Shown in pieces: positions 53,301 to 60,560 of a stretch of 64,000 bases of DNA. Below the pieces are notes generated by a model. That model made no database searches and was not told the DNA's origin. It saw nothing but the letters and a program-made list of their open reading frames with translations. How positions within the stretch are numbered: position 1 is the first letter of the stretch; each line of letters begins with the position of its first letter. The position numbers and the translations under genes were made by a program. The stretch is taken from NCBI RefSeq assembly GCF_000150275.1, contig NW_002060968.1, forward strand, positions 167,797 through 231,796, in the 5' to 3' direction. This DNA comes from Trichoplax adhaerens (lineage: Eukaryota > Placozoa > Uniplacotomia > Trichoplacea > Trichoplacidae).

Positions 53301-55207
53301 CTATTATAACGGCTGAAAATCGAAAAAGAAGCCGTGATGTTACAATTGCAGATACAAGCAGTGTGATAACTTTGATATCTCTACTATTACGTCTGTATAT
53401 ATAGACCAATTGGTTCAACTCTATATCTGCTAGATATCGATGATCAGTGTCGAGATTCAATATCGTTCGCATTGAGGATATCAATTTAGGATGATCTATT
53501 ATAACGGCTGAAAATTGAAATAGAAGCAGCAATGTTACCATGGCAGATACAAGCAGTGTGATGAGCTTGATATCCCTACTGTTTCCTATATATAGACCAA
53601 TTGGTTCAACTGTTTATCTACTAGACATTGATGATCAGTGTCGACATTCAATATTTATTCGAATTGAAGTTATTCATTTAGGATGATCTATTTTAACGCT
53701 ATGACATCGGTCAATTGATTGCACTGTTTACAGTATCTGCTAGATTTGGATGATTGGTGTCGATATTCAAGCTGGCTTGATTATAGAACGATGCAGATTA
53801 CGTGGTTTACGCCTTAGTACTACATCGACTCCAGCAAGATTTTGGCCACAAAATCCTCTTGAAATGGACTCACCTTGATAGCTTTCGCATTTCAACATCA
53901 TGACTAAGCGTATTCAATGTAGTGCGTTCTGACTAATTTCACTTTGCCAAAGTGCTACCGTACTTACAGCTCCACTATCAATAATATTGACTTTGTATTG
54001 ACACAGCGTACCATCTACGCTTTATTGACATCGGTCGGCATGATCTTGGAGTCAACAAGTTGAGAAGGTAAGTAAATCTTAATCTAGTCAACGATCGGCT
54101 GACGATAGAGATTATATGGATAAAAGGCTCATTTCCTACGGTGTTAATTTCCATTTGGAAGAAAATTTCGAATGGACAGTCAAAGCTGGCGATGAACGTG
54201 ATGTGAAATAGTATGACTGTTACTGTATCATTCCGGCTAAAGTACAAGTGATGTTGATTTGTGTTGAACAAAGATCAATGCTTTATTTCATCGTCTCTCC
54301 CTTTCTGCTTCAATCTTACTTTTATGACTATTGATTAGAGTATGGTCTGGAGTGATCGGATGATGGATTGGATAAATGATCGAAAAAGAAATTGAACGTA
54401 GTTTACTTTGCTAGGACTGTCTATAGCGACTCCTACCACTCAACTCCAGTCGATTACACACTACCTACTATTGCGTGAATTTTTCTCCACCATGTCTACG
54501 TTATATCACTCATTCAATCCAGTACAAGCCTATTTCTAGTCTATCTATTAGCGTGTTGACTTTACAAAGTAATCCTATTTCATCGCCTGTCTACCGATAC
54601 AGTAAGTGATTTTTTTTTTCTCCTTTCAGTCAATTTATAAACAAGGGCCCACTGATGATTGTTGTCCATTGGATGCAGCTCGTCCATCACGGCAAGTTGT
54701 CTTCAAGTACGGCGAGATATTCACGCCGCTAGTCACTTTATTAATCATGTCGATATCAAGATTAACAAAGGTGATGATGGGATTGCAACTGGTTTACTGT
54801 GGACAACATCAATCGACTAAGGCATTGGAACCAGTCGACGAGTGGGGTTATGTTATCCAAAGTGATTGGTGTTGTTGTTGGTTCCATATCGATCCAAGAT
54901 CGATTCAAACCAGACAGGCAAAACAAGATTGAACTACGACAGTATCACACTTGTACGCCTACCATGTATAGTAGTGAGTGATGTTGTACTCCAACTTACC
55001 AATACTAAAATCGCCATAGTGAACTGCTCGATTTAAGATCCAAGTGACGATTAATCCCATCACGCGAGAGTTATAGTAGGAGACATAAATAGTCCAGACG
55101 ATGGTCAAGACGGTGAGGATAACATGGCGAGTATAATCGATGGTCGAATTGGTAGGATCGATGGTGGGAAAAACGGAACCAGTTGTATTGTTATTCATGA
55201 TGTCCAT
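32363..55207 (-). CDS. BLTP1: Bridge-like lipid transfer protein 1 (BLTP1; KIAA1109 / tweek / Csf1 family), whole gene
   Basis: Giant protein of the repeating-beta-groove family. It forms a long hydrophobic channel moving phospholipids between the ER, where its N-terminal segment is anchored, and other membranes. Known relatives are human BLTP1, fly tweek, worm lpd-3 and yeast Csf1. I joined 56 coding exons, every border GT/AG and every phase matching, into 13,557 nt: 4,518 residues, against about 5,000 in vertebrates. Similarity to the animal protein runs from the N-terminal membrane segment (VSYYNSRVMGLI) to the C-terminal region (DPVGIDWVLNKLGF, IPKYLQRGLLDPMD). Reading starts at ATG 55,207 and stops at TGA 32,363-32,365. 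Introns are mostly about 50-300 nt, except intron 1 (51,821-54,989). Exon lists are given in the block entries. The least certain borders are exons 46/47 and 34-36. It is convergent with MRPL22. Confidence 0.95.
35448..37459 (-). CDS. BLTP1: BLTP1 exons 44-49 (residues about 3176-3690)
   Basis: Exons: 37262-37459, 36971-37128, 36595-36922, 36384-36539, 36110-36299, 35448-35961. The first part is charged and basic (KKRRNRMSTLERQTGGDTAK, EFRDLILYIQCNNL), probably a helical or linker region. It is followed by FDFELDVVLQTDTGKC, MMPDIDIKLRY and VATLHLWLYLHSLADE, then YVRVEPLDIRLSCMPVSRVE and LLQLPSLDLMF, which match the animal protein closely. The join of exons 46 and 47 is the weakest: I used donor GTAAGA and acceptor TACTTAAG (right border 36,539), but an acceptor at 36,554 is also open. 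Confidence 0.82.
37541..41497 (-). CDS. BLTP1: BLTP1 exons 28-43: late groove region with many small exons (residues about 2466-3175)
   Basis: Exons: 41404-41497, 40855-41097, 40476-40712, 40320-40395, 40018-40233, 39744-39878, 39385-39493, 39154-39273, 38969-39033, 38799-38892, 38597-38670, 38387-38518, 38269-38302, 38007-38183, 37876-37932, 37541-37808. Landmarks: SSFVGNVGDTE, GAMLLDIPQHPASLQ, VVLGAALLPSLRGEYKVE, WGQEQWFKMILADHSL, NAIRPSVYVQ, NYKNVYENWLEQRR, PALLCTVDSMLITAC, MNSCIVPDGTYECC and WRIFGINMSFDQDIGRYL. All follow the order in relatives. Exon 40 is a 34-nt microexon. Exons 41-43 have an alternative donor (GTAAGT at 37,995) giving a superficially good frame in exon 42, but it dead-ends at a stop; the GTACGT donor chain used here keeps the frame and matches family sequence. 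Confidence 0.85.
39577..39618. repeat. AAT microsatellite in a BLTP1 intron
   Basis: Interrupted AATAATAAT/AATATAATAATAA run in the intron between BLTP1 exons 33 and 34. It also produces a spurious leucine-rich minus-strand ORF. Confidence 0.7.
41611..44444 (-). CDS. BLTP1: BLTP1 exons 26-27: two large central exons (residues about 1542-2465)
   Basis: Exons: 43504-44444 (941 nt) and 41611-43441 (1,831 nt, the largest in the gene). Exon 26 includes SSGASLLALSFDRVKGQISH and WIMVEFGIEGFTAKGGRIFG, corresponding to family sequence of the type VALCFDRIATQV and WIMFECGLENLTIKGG. Exon 27 includes WLQDNECCQLLYILIHFMPD just after its acceptor and a long polar, serine-rich stretch. It closes with NRVWLTMYKLLDCYS and INVIRR-like basic sequence before VICVIKVQEISVTANVGRLH. 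The donor of exon 27 is taken at GTACAATA (left border 41,611); a second, weaker phase-1 donor lies a few codons downstream. Confidence 0.9.
44583..46495 (-). CDS. BLTP1: BLTP1 exons 23-25: cysteine motif and disordered linker (residues about 966-1541)
   Basis: Exons: 45125-46495 (1,371 nt), 44904-45049, 44583-44794. Exon 23 begins with the conserved stretch RKSKRLYFLWHKSY and the cysteine cluster KVCGCQGGCVFF, matching CGCLGGCRFF-type sequence in relatives. It then runs through a long serine-, asparagine- and acid-rich segment that is probably unstructured, as in vertebrate BLTP1. Groove sequence resumes in exons 24-25 (EPISIFITPFVMKAIE, KPLVPVLQNL). Low-complexity length differences here account for part of the shorter total length. 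Confidence 0.9.
46624..50106 (-). CDS. BLTP1: BLTP1 exons 9-22: groove repeats (residues about 279-965)
   Basis: Exons: 49989-50106, 49823-49903, 49655-49730, 49410-49580, 49201-49318, 48946-49101, 48742-48839, 48495-48630, 48211-48345, 47951-48165, 47656-47814, 47327-47461, 47004-47180, 46624-46908. Conserved landmarks in order are DTSIRYGPWVHRQ, HFFYPKDYQ, FHKITWYFIFAHKKFFQD, FEMIWLANMNNWIDC, ERQQIGITVQ, SDGWIDCWFIPV and GFHLRVHAMFSGEGRPVGSS. All match the animal family in sequence and order. The intron between exons 17 and 18 is only 45 nt (48,166-48,210). The donor of exon 15 lies at the edge of a TA microsatellite. In relatives this region is made of successive five-strand beta-groove modules lined with hydrophobic residues. 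Confidence 0.9.
48718..48741. repeat. TA microsatellite abutting the exon 15 donor of BLTP1
   Basis: About eleven uninterrupted TA units. On the minus strand the exon ends ...ACAG and the intron begins GTATATATATA, so the repeat itself supplies the 5' splice-site sequence after the GT. Confidence 0.85.
50217..55207 (-). CDS. BLTP1: BLTP1 exons 1-8: N-terminal anchor and first groove segment (residues 1 to about 278)
   Basis: Exons: 54990-55207, 51656-51820, 51265-51329, 51092-51143, 50806-50878, 50630-50716, 50436-50527, 50217-50299. Residues 28-45 form one hydrophobic helix followed by YYNSRVMGLIVTWILNR, the strongly conserved membrane anchor and start of the Chorein-like N-terminus of BLTP1 proteins. 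Exon 2 carries IYVVLNGFQFHVYNR, equivalent to the LNGFEFHVYNRSDLY type motif in relatives. Exon 8 carries PPRNMGENSFEILNTRDIW. Exon 1 joins exon 2 across a 3.2-kb intron by a phase-2 junction (donor GTACAAC, acceptor GATAAAG); the frame and the conserved order of motifs support that join. The ATG at 55,207 has no competing in-frame ATG upstream before a stop that I could see. Confidence 0.88.
52490..53770. repeat. Minisatellite in BLTP1 intron 1, about 8 copies
   Basis: Blocks TTGCAGATACAAGCAGTG, ATGAGCTTGATATCCCTACT, GACCAATTGGTTCAACTG, TATCTACTAGATATCGATGA and GATCTATTATAACGGCTGAA follow one another repeatedly. The CTACTAGATATCGATGAT block occurs near 52,575, 52,737, 52,888, 53,043, 53,230, 53,430, 53,617 and 53,735. 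Copies after 53.0 kb are most alike. Minus-strand ORFs at 52,926-53,219 and 53,224-53,541 are by-products, showing repeated RTILNLDTDHR-type sequence, and are not genes. Confidence 0.8.
54631..54932 (+). CDS. Unexplained exon-like ORF in BLTP1 intron 1, opposite strand
   Basis: A strong acceptor (run of 10 T, then CTCCTTTCAG, ending at 54,630) opens into a 100-codon phase-0 frame beginning SIYKQGPTDDCCPLDAARPS and continuing VVFKYGEIFTPLVTLLIM, stopping with TGA at 54,932. A donor-like GTGATG follows the codons for SRLTK. GC is higher than in the surroundings. I know no family that fits. A possible upstream exon ending SWSQQVEK before GTAAGT (about 54,052-54,075) joins in phase but has a stop just before it. 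It could be a relic of a gene or transposon, or a small nested gene. Confidence 0.3.
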
Positions 55208-55639
55208 GGGTTGATGGATACATTCGATGATCGTTTAGCTTAATAATGTTTCAACAAGGTACAAAATACTGGCAATAAAGTGAAAATCAAGTTGTTGAAT
55301 GTCTTCATGTCTTGCAAGACAAGTTCCACTCCCCTTCCACTTGAACACGGAATGGATCGCTAATGGCTTGCTCTTCGCTGTCAATCGACGGGTGTAGTTT
55401 GACCAGGGGTGTTCAAACCACACAGGGTGGGCGATCCAGGGGTGTTCAAACCACACAGGGTAGGGGATGGAAACACGGTTTGATTACCATGGTTTCCACT
55501 GCAAGGTCAAGCGTCAGGTGCACCACGCACCCATGGAAGAGGTCAGTTGACAGACGATGACGCTCATCCCTAGTGTCAAGTGTGTCTTGGGGTGTAACGG
55601 GCTGTAGCGGTACTGGTTCTCCAGCCTACAGTACTGTAC

Positions 55640-56820
55640 ACTGTTGACTCCAGTGGACAGTACTGAGGACCACGACGCAGAGATACTGTACACTGTAGTC
55701 TGAGGAGGGGTAGTGTCACTCAACGACCAAGTCACTTTCACAGTTTCACCCCTGTCGCCCTTAGGTTGCTTTCAACCTACTGCCAAGTCACTTTCTATCC
55801 CGGTCACCCTCGCAGACAACACGCTTTAAGCTTACTGTCGTAGTGTGGAGTGGCTATGGCTCGAGTAAGCCATAGGTGAGAGGGCAACGACAGGAGCAAT
55901 GGCGTAGTCCAATTGCACCCGGTTAAAACTACTATACTAGTGTACACTGTACAGTGTACAGTACTGTATGTAAGACTAACCAGTACTGAGGACCAGGACG
56001 CAGAGATACTGTACACTGTAGTCTGACGAGTGGTAGTGTCACTCAACTACCAAGTCACTTTCATAGTTTCACCCCAGTAACCTGAGGTTGCTTTCAGCCT
56101 ACTGCCAAGTCACTTTCCATTCCGGTCACCCGCGCAGACAACACGCTTTAAGCTTACTGTCCGGAGTAAGTGGCTATGGCTCGTGTCAGCCATAGCGCAA
56201 TAACGTAGTCCAATTGCACCCGGTTAGAACTAACTACAGTACAGTAAGACTAACCGGCTGGTTCTCCAGTGTACGTACACTGTACAGTGCTGAGGACCAG
56301 GACGCAGAGATACTGTACACTGTAGTCTGAGGAGGGGTAGTGTCATTCATCTACCAAGTCACTTTCATAGTTTCACCCCAGTAACCTGAGGTTGCTTTCA
56401 GCCTACTGCCAAGTCACTTTCCACCCTGGTCACCCTCGCAGACAACACGCTTTAAGCTTACTGTCGTAGTGTGGAGTGAGTGGCTATGGCTTGAGTCAGC
56501 CATAGCGCAATGGCGTAGTCCAATTGCACTCGGTTAGAACTAACTACAGTACTGTACAGAGTACAGTGTAGTCTGAGGAGGGGTAGTGTCAGTCAACTAC
56601 CAAGTCACTTTCATAGTTTCACCCCAGTAACCTGAGGTTGCTTTCAGCCTACTGCCAAGTCACTTTCCATCCCGGTCACCCTCTCAGACAACACGCTTTA
56701 AGCTTACTGTCGTAGTGTGGATTGTGTGGCTATGACTTGAGTAAGCCATAGGTGAGAGGACAACGACAGGAGCAATGGCGTAGTCCAATTGCACCTAGTT
56801 AGAACTAAGTAAGATGAACA
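55640..56820. repeat. Satellite-like tandem repeat, unit about 265-320 bp, about four copies
   Basis: Ordered blocks recur: GACGCAGAGATACTGTACAC, GGAGGGGTAGTGTCACTCAA, CCAAGTCACTTTCATAGTTT, CCTGAGGTTGCTTTCAGCCT, GACAACACGCTTTAAGCTTA and GCGTAGTCCAATTGCACCCG. The AACACGCTTTAAGCTTACTG block occurs near 55,818, 56,141, 56,443 and 56,690. Copies are highly similar, much more than other repeats in the window, so the array is young. Between units lie GTAC palindromes. GC is clearly above the surrounding DNA. Minus-strand ORFs at 55,514-55,741 and 55,804-56,046 are repeat by-products. Confidence 0.88.
55941..55960. repeat. Perfect 20-bp palindrome in the satellite
   Basis: TGTACACTGTACAGTGTACA equals its own reverse complement. 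A related palindrome, CAGTGTACGTACACTG, lies near 56,267-56,282 at the equivalent place in the next unit. Confidence 0.85.
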
Positions 56821-56869
56821 AGCTGGCCAACTATAGTTGACGCTGATTATGTTTTAGTACGTCAAAAAG

Positions 56870-57200
56870 ACATTGAAAATGGCTCCCTAGAGGAGAAAGA
56901 GAGAGGGATAGCAAACGACGATCTTGTCGTAAAACCAAGATGGCGTTATTTTCCCTAGTCATTTCACTCTACCGTCAGACTGCAATTTGTAAACTTTACT
57001 CTTGCTCGATGACGTCAGCTTCATCAAGCCGGAAAAGTACCCCTGCAGGCGGGCTTGATCGGCGATTTTGAAGAGTAAATCCCTTCAAAGTTTCGCGCTA
57101 TAACACCGCCATTTCACTCTTTGCCAGGATTTGAATAGAGAGAGTAAATGAGATCGCACCATCACTATAAAAGAGCAGTAAATCACGTAGTACGAGTACA
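56870..57200. promoter_or_regulatory. Promoter-like patch with YY1 and CRE motifs
   Basis: A GC-richer island between the satellite and AT-rich DNA. It contains AAGATGGCG (YY1 type, 56,937-56,945), TGACGTCA (full cAMP-response element, 57,010-57,017) and TTTCGCGC (E2F-like, near 57,091), with several other CG dinucleotides. It lies about 1.7 kb upstream of the BLTP1 ATG, so it would fit a promoter with a spliced 5' UTR, or a promoter for a non-coding transcript. The motif assignments are established; the link to BLTP1 is inference. Confidence 0.4.
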
Positions 57201-58335
57201 TGTTGTTGGCCAGTGTTGAACAACGTTTGACAATAGCATCTTGACAGGCCGGCCATTCTACCTATTTATGTAAACATTACCCTTTGGCATTTTGCAGTCA
57301 TACAGTAAGCTCTACTGTATAATTGTAATAAATGCGTCTCACAATAACTATCTTAGTCCAATGGTATTCTCTAAATGGCTCTTATTACAAGGTTTTAGCA
57401 ATAGTAGATCAATAATGAATTACTACAAGAATCTAGCGTAGAATCAAAAGTATTCCGAGCTCAAAGCGAAGTGAAGTCTCATCTCCTCCGTGAACTCATC
57501 TCTGCAGTTCTTATATATGCACATTTTGTTTAATCGATTAATGACAACTTGATTCATCTACAACCAGACATGAGTCATCAAACAAAATAATTTTCTCTAA
57601 TGGTATATCATTATTTTCTACAATCGAAATTATTCTACTTCAGATATCACTACTCTTCTATGAACGTCTAGGCCCTTTCTCCGAAGGGCATCTTAACAAT
57701 TACAGAGTTTCTAGCGACATAAATCTTGTACCATAATGAGTCCACTGGCTACCATTAGTCATCAACCATATTTCTATTAGAGTAGTTATTTATCATCTAA
57801 TATTAGCCTCACGATAATATCGAATCATAATAACTTCATCAAATAGAGCTATCCACATAATGTTTCGAACGACATAAATCTTGTACCATAATGAGTCCAC
57901 TGGCTACCTTCATTCATCAACAATTTCTATTAGAGTAGTTAGCTATCATCTAATATTAGCCTCACGATAATATCGAATCAAAATAACCTCACTATAGCAA
58001 ATAGAGCTATCCGTATAATTAAATATGGGTGCATTACTACAATGATATAAATCACGTCGTACATGTTGCAGGCCAGTCTTGAACAACATGTGACGATATC
58101 ATTTTGAATCTTGACCGATCATTCTCCCTATAGAAACATTGCCTGCCTGCATTTTACATTATGCAAGAATAGACTAAATTCAGCCTTACTGTACTTTATG
58201 ATATCAATCACGTTGTGCTAGTGGCAAGTCAGTGTTGAACAACATTTGAAGAGATCATCTTGACCTTCTAACAATATAAACACTGCCCCTCGGTATTTTA
58301 CATCTTGTAGGAGTACAGCAAACGCAACTTTAATG
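57186..58335. repeat. Duplicated blocks: one near-identical tandem pair and a three-copy dispersed block
   Basis: A tandem pair of about 152 bp (57,714-57,866 and 57,867-58,018) shares GACATAAATCTTGTACCATA and CTAATATTAGCCTCACGATA, with few differences. A second block, GGCCAGTGTTGAACAAC followed by GATCATCTTGACC and AAACATT.CC, occurs near 57,215, 58,070 and 58,230 on either side of the pair. All copies are in direct orientation and non-coding. Confidence 0.7.
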
Positions 58336-59509
58336 TACTGTAAGATCTAGCGCATTGAAAGCAATACTCTACTCCACGACACTCTATGCACTCAACACTT
58401 TCTCGCCATTGTCCAATCTGCAGATAACATCAAAATTATCTATTGTAGACTAATGTTTTATCTATCAGATAAGTACGCGACAAGCTCGTAGAAATGGAAT
58501 GGAAGTACACCGGATCCAAATCAATCATCCGCTATGCATCAACGTGGATCCAGACTATTCATTGAATGCCGTAGTCAATAGGATAAATTAGATCATGCAT
58601 GCCTCACAATAGAGTCTTCGTCAATCAAGGCGAAATAGACTAATCGAATGGAGTAGATTGATGAAATGCTCCGTTGGTGGAGTTCTATAGTGGAAGATTC
58701 ATCTACACCACACCATTTTCTTCTAATCGCCATCAGTTCTTGCCATGATCATGACCATCCAGATCGATGGTACCTGCTGTCATCGTAGACTGTAATAGCT
58801 AATACAGAGCTAAAATGGTCTATCATAGAGTGCACCACTACAATTCTAGCTCATAATTAATTCAGATGCGTCTCTCTTTCCCCCATGCCAATCCAGTCGT
58901 TTAGTAATTGCATTAATTAATTAATCAATTGTATTTTAACGTAGCAAGACTCCTGTTGATTTCGAATTTTTGATATTAAATCATTGTAAGGTCAAAGATG
59001 CAAGATGAGGTCAAGTTGGCAGAAATCAGCGTTCGATCACTCTCTTATCCGCGATACCATGTTACAGGTAATATTGCTTGATATAAAGGTCGACACCTCT
59101 ATCTACCCTTGACAGAAAAGAATGTCACTTGTGGCCATGATTTTGCACTGCATGTGGTTAAATTAAGGATGACAATGCACGTAGGATACAGTATTGCAGA
59201 TAATTTTATCCAGTCTTTCCTACTCGTTAGATAGGCATCATGATATCAGAGGTTATTTTATCTCCAAACTTCGTAATTCTACATCAACCTGTCGCAAAGA
59301 ACGCTGGAGTTAGACAATTTCTATAGTAATCATACTGTGTATAACGATCATGGCTCAGCCAGAGCTGCAACCAGCACGATTTTGTATCGTCTTACTCCTT
59401 AAATCAACACGATTGATTACCGTAACTAATTGAATTCGTAAAATTCTTAAGAGATCAATTTCATACTTGGCAAGCGTATAGGACAAGGCGGGTAGTCTTC
59501 CAAGAGATC

Positions 59510-60560
59510 CATTTGTTGCAGTTTTTGGCGGCAATAATTATCTTATCGAAGCGCCTTTCCGCAGATCGATTTACTTGCAAGTTTTGCGCCAATGATTTTC
59601 TTCTCGAAGGATTCATTTATTTATTTCCTCGCTTCGCGCTAATAATTTGCTTCTCCAATCTCCTTTCTACTGTAGATATCGATTCACTATTTAGCTTTGC
59701 TGTATTAATTATCTCATCGACATAGCTACCATTCTAGATCAATTTATTCACTCACTTTACGCTAATAATTTCCTTCTCAAGTCTTCTTTCTATTGTAGAT
59801 ATCAATTCACTGTCTAGCTTCGCTGTATTAATTATCTCATCAGCTGTACATAGGTACCTTTCTAGATCAATTTATTCACTTACTTTACGCTAATAATTTC
59901 CTTCTCCAATCTTCTTTCTATTGTAGATATCAATTCACTGTCTAGCTTCGCTGTATTAATTATCTCATCAACCGTACATAGGTATCTTTCTAGATCAATT
60001 TATTCACTCATTTTACGCTAATAATTTCCTTCTCCAATCTTCTTTCTATTGTAGATATCAATTCACTGTCTAGCTTCGCTGTATTTATTATCTCATCAAC
60101 TGTACATAGCTACCTTTCTAGATCAATGGATTTCCTCCTTTTATGCTAATAACTTCCTTCTCGGACCCCGTTTCCAGAAATCAATTCATCCTCTAACTTC
60201 GCCCTATATTAATCATCTCATCTACGTAGCTGCCTTTCTAGATTTATTTATTTCCTCGCTTTACGCTAATGATTTCCTTCTCCAAACCCTTTTCTAGAAA
60301 TCAATTCAACCTCTAACTTCGCTGTATTAATCATCTTATCTACGTAGCTACCTTTCTAGATAAATTTATTTCCTTCTCCAAACACCTTTCTAGAAATCAG
60401 TTCATCCTCTAGGTTCGCTGTATTAATTAGTGTATCTTATCTACGTAGCTACCTTTTCTAGATCAATTTATTTCCCTGCTTCATGTCAATAATTTTAGAA
60501 TCCAACTGCCTTTCTAGAAATCGATTCACTTTCTGCCCTTTGAGGAAATCATTTTCTAAA
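59510..60560. repeat. Tandem repeat, unit about 120-128 bp, about eight to nine copies
   Basis: The unit runs CCTTTCTAGATCAATTTATT - TTTACGCTAATAATTTCCTT - CTCCAATCTTCTTTCTATTG - CAATTCACTGTCTAGCTTCG - CTGTATTAATTATCTCATC. The TTTCTAGAT block occurs near 59,733, 59,861, 59,990, 60,115, 60,235, 60,353 and 60,453. The three central copies (59.75-60.11 kb) are nearly identical and the flanking ones progressively more diverged and shorter. A plus-strand ORF at 59,513-59,725 lies inside and is not kept between copies. Confidence 0.85.

Larger units (their letters stand above)
51821..54989 (-). other. BLTP1 intron 1 (3.2 kb)
   Basis: Far longer than the other BLTP1 introns. It contains AT-rich sequence (51.8-52.5 kb), a minisatellite (52.5-53.75 kb), and then a GC-richer part (53.8-55.0 kb) with an unexplained plus-strand exon-like ORF. 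First introns often hold regulatory elements; none is recognisable here. Confidence 0.75.

Noticed and set aside
52926-53541. Two minus-strand ORFs with repeated LNLDTDHR-type sequence
   Set aside because: By-products of the intron 1 minisatellite; no splice sites or conservation beyond the DNA repeat.
55514-56046. Minus-strand ORFs with SDTTPPQTTVYSISASWSS-type sequence
   Set aside because: They arise from the satellite unit, are present only in copies by chance, and the frame is broken in the other units.
59513-59725. Plus-strand 70-codon ORF
   Set aside because: Inside the 120-bp tandem repeat; not maintained in neighbouring copies.
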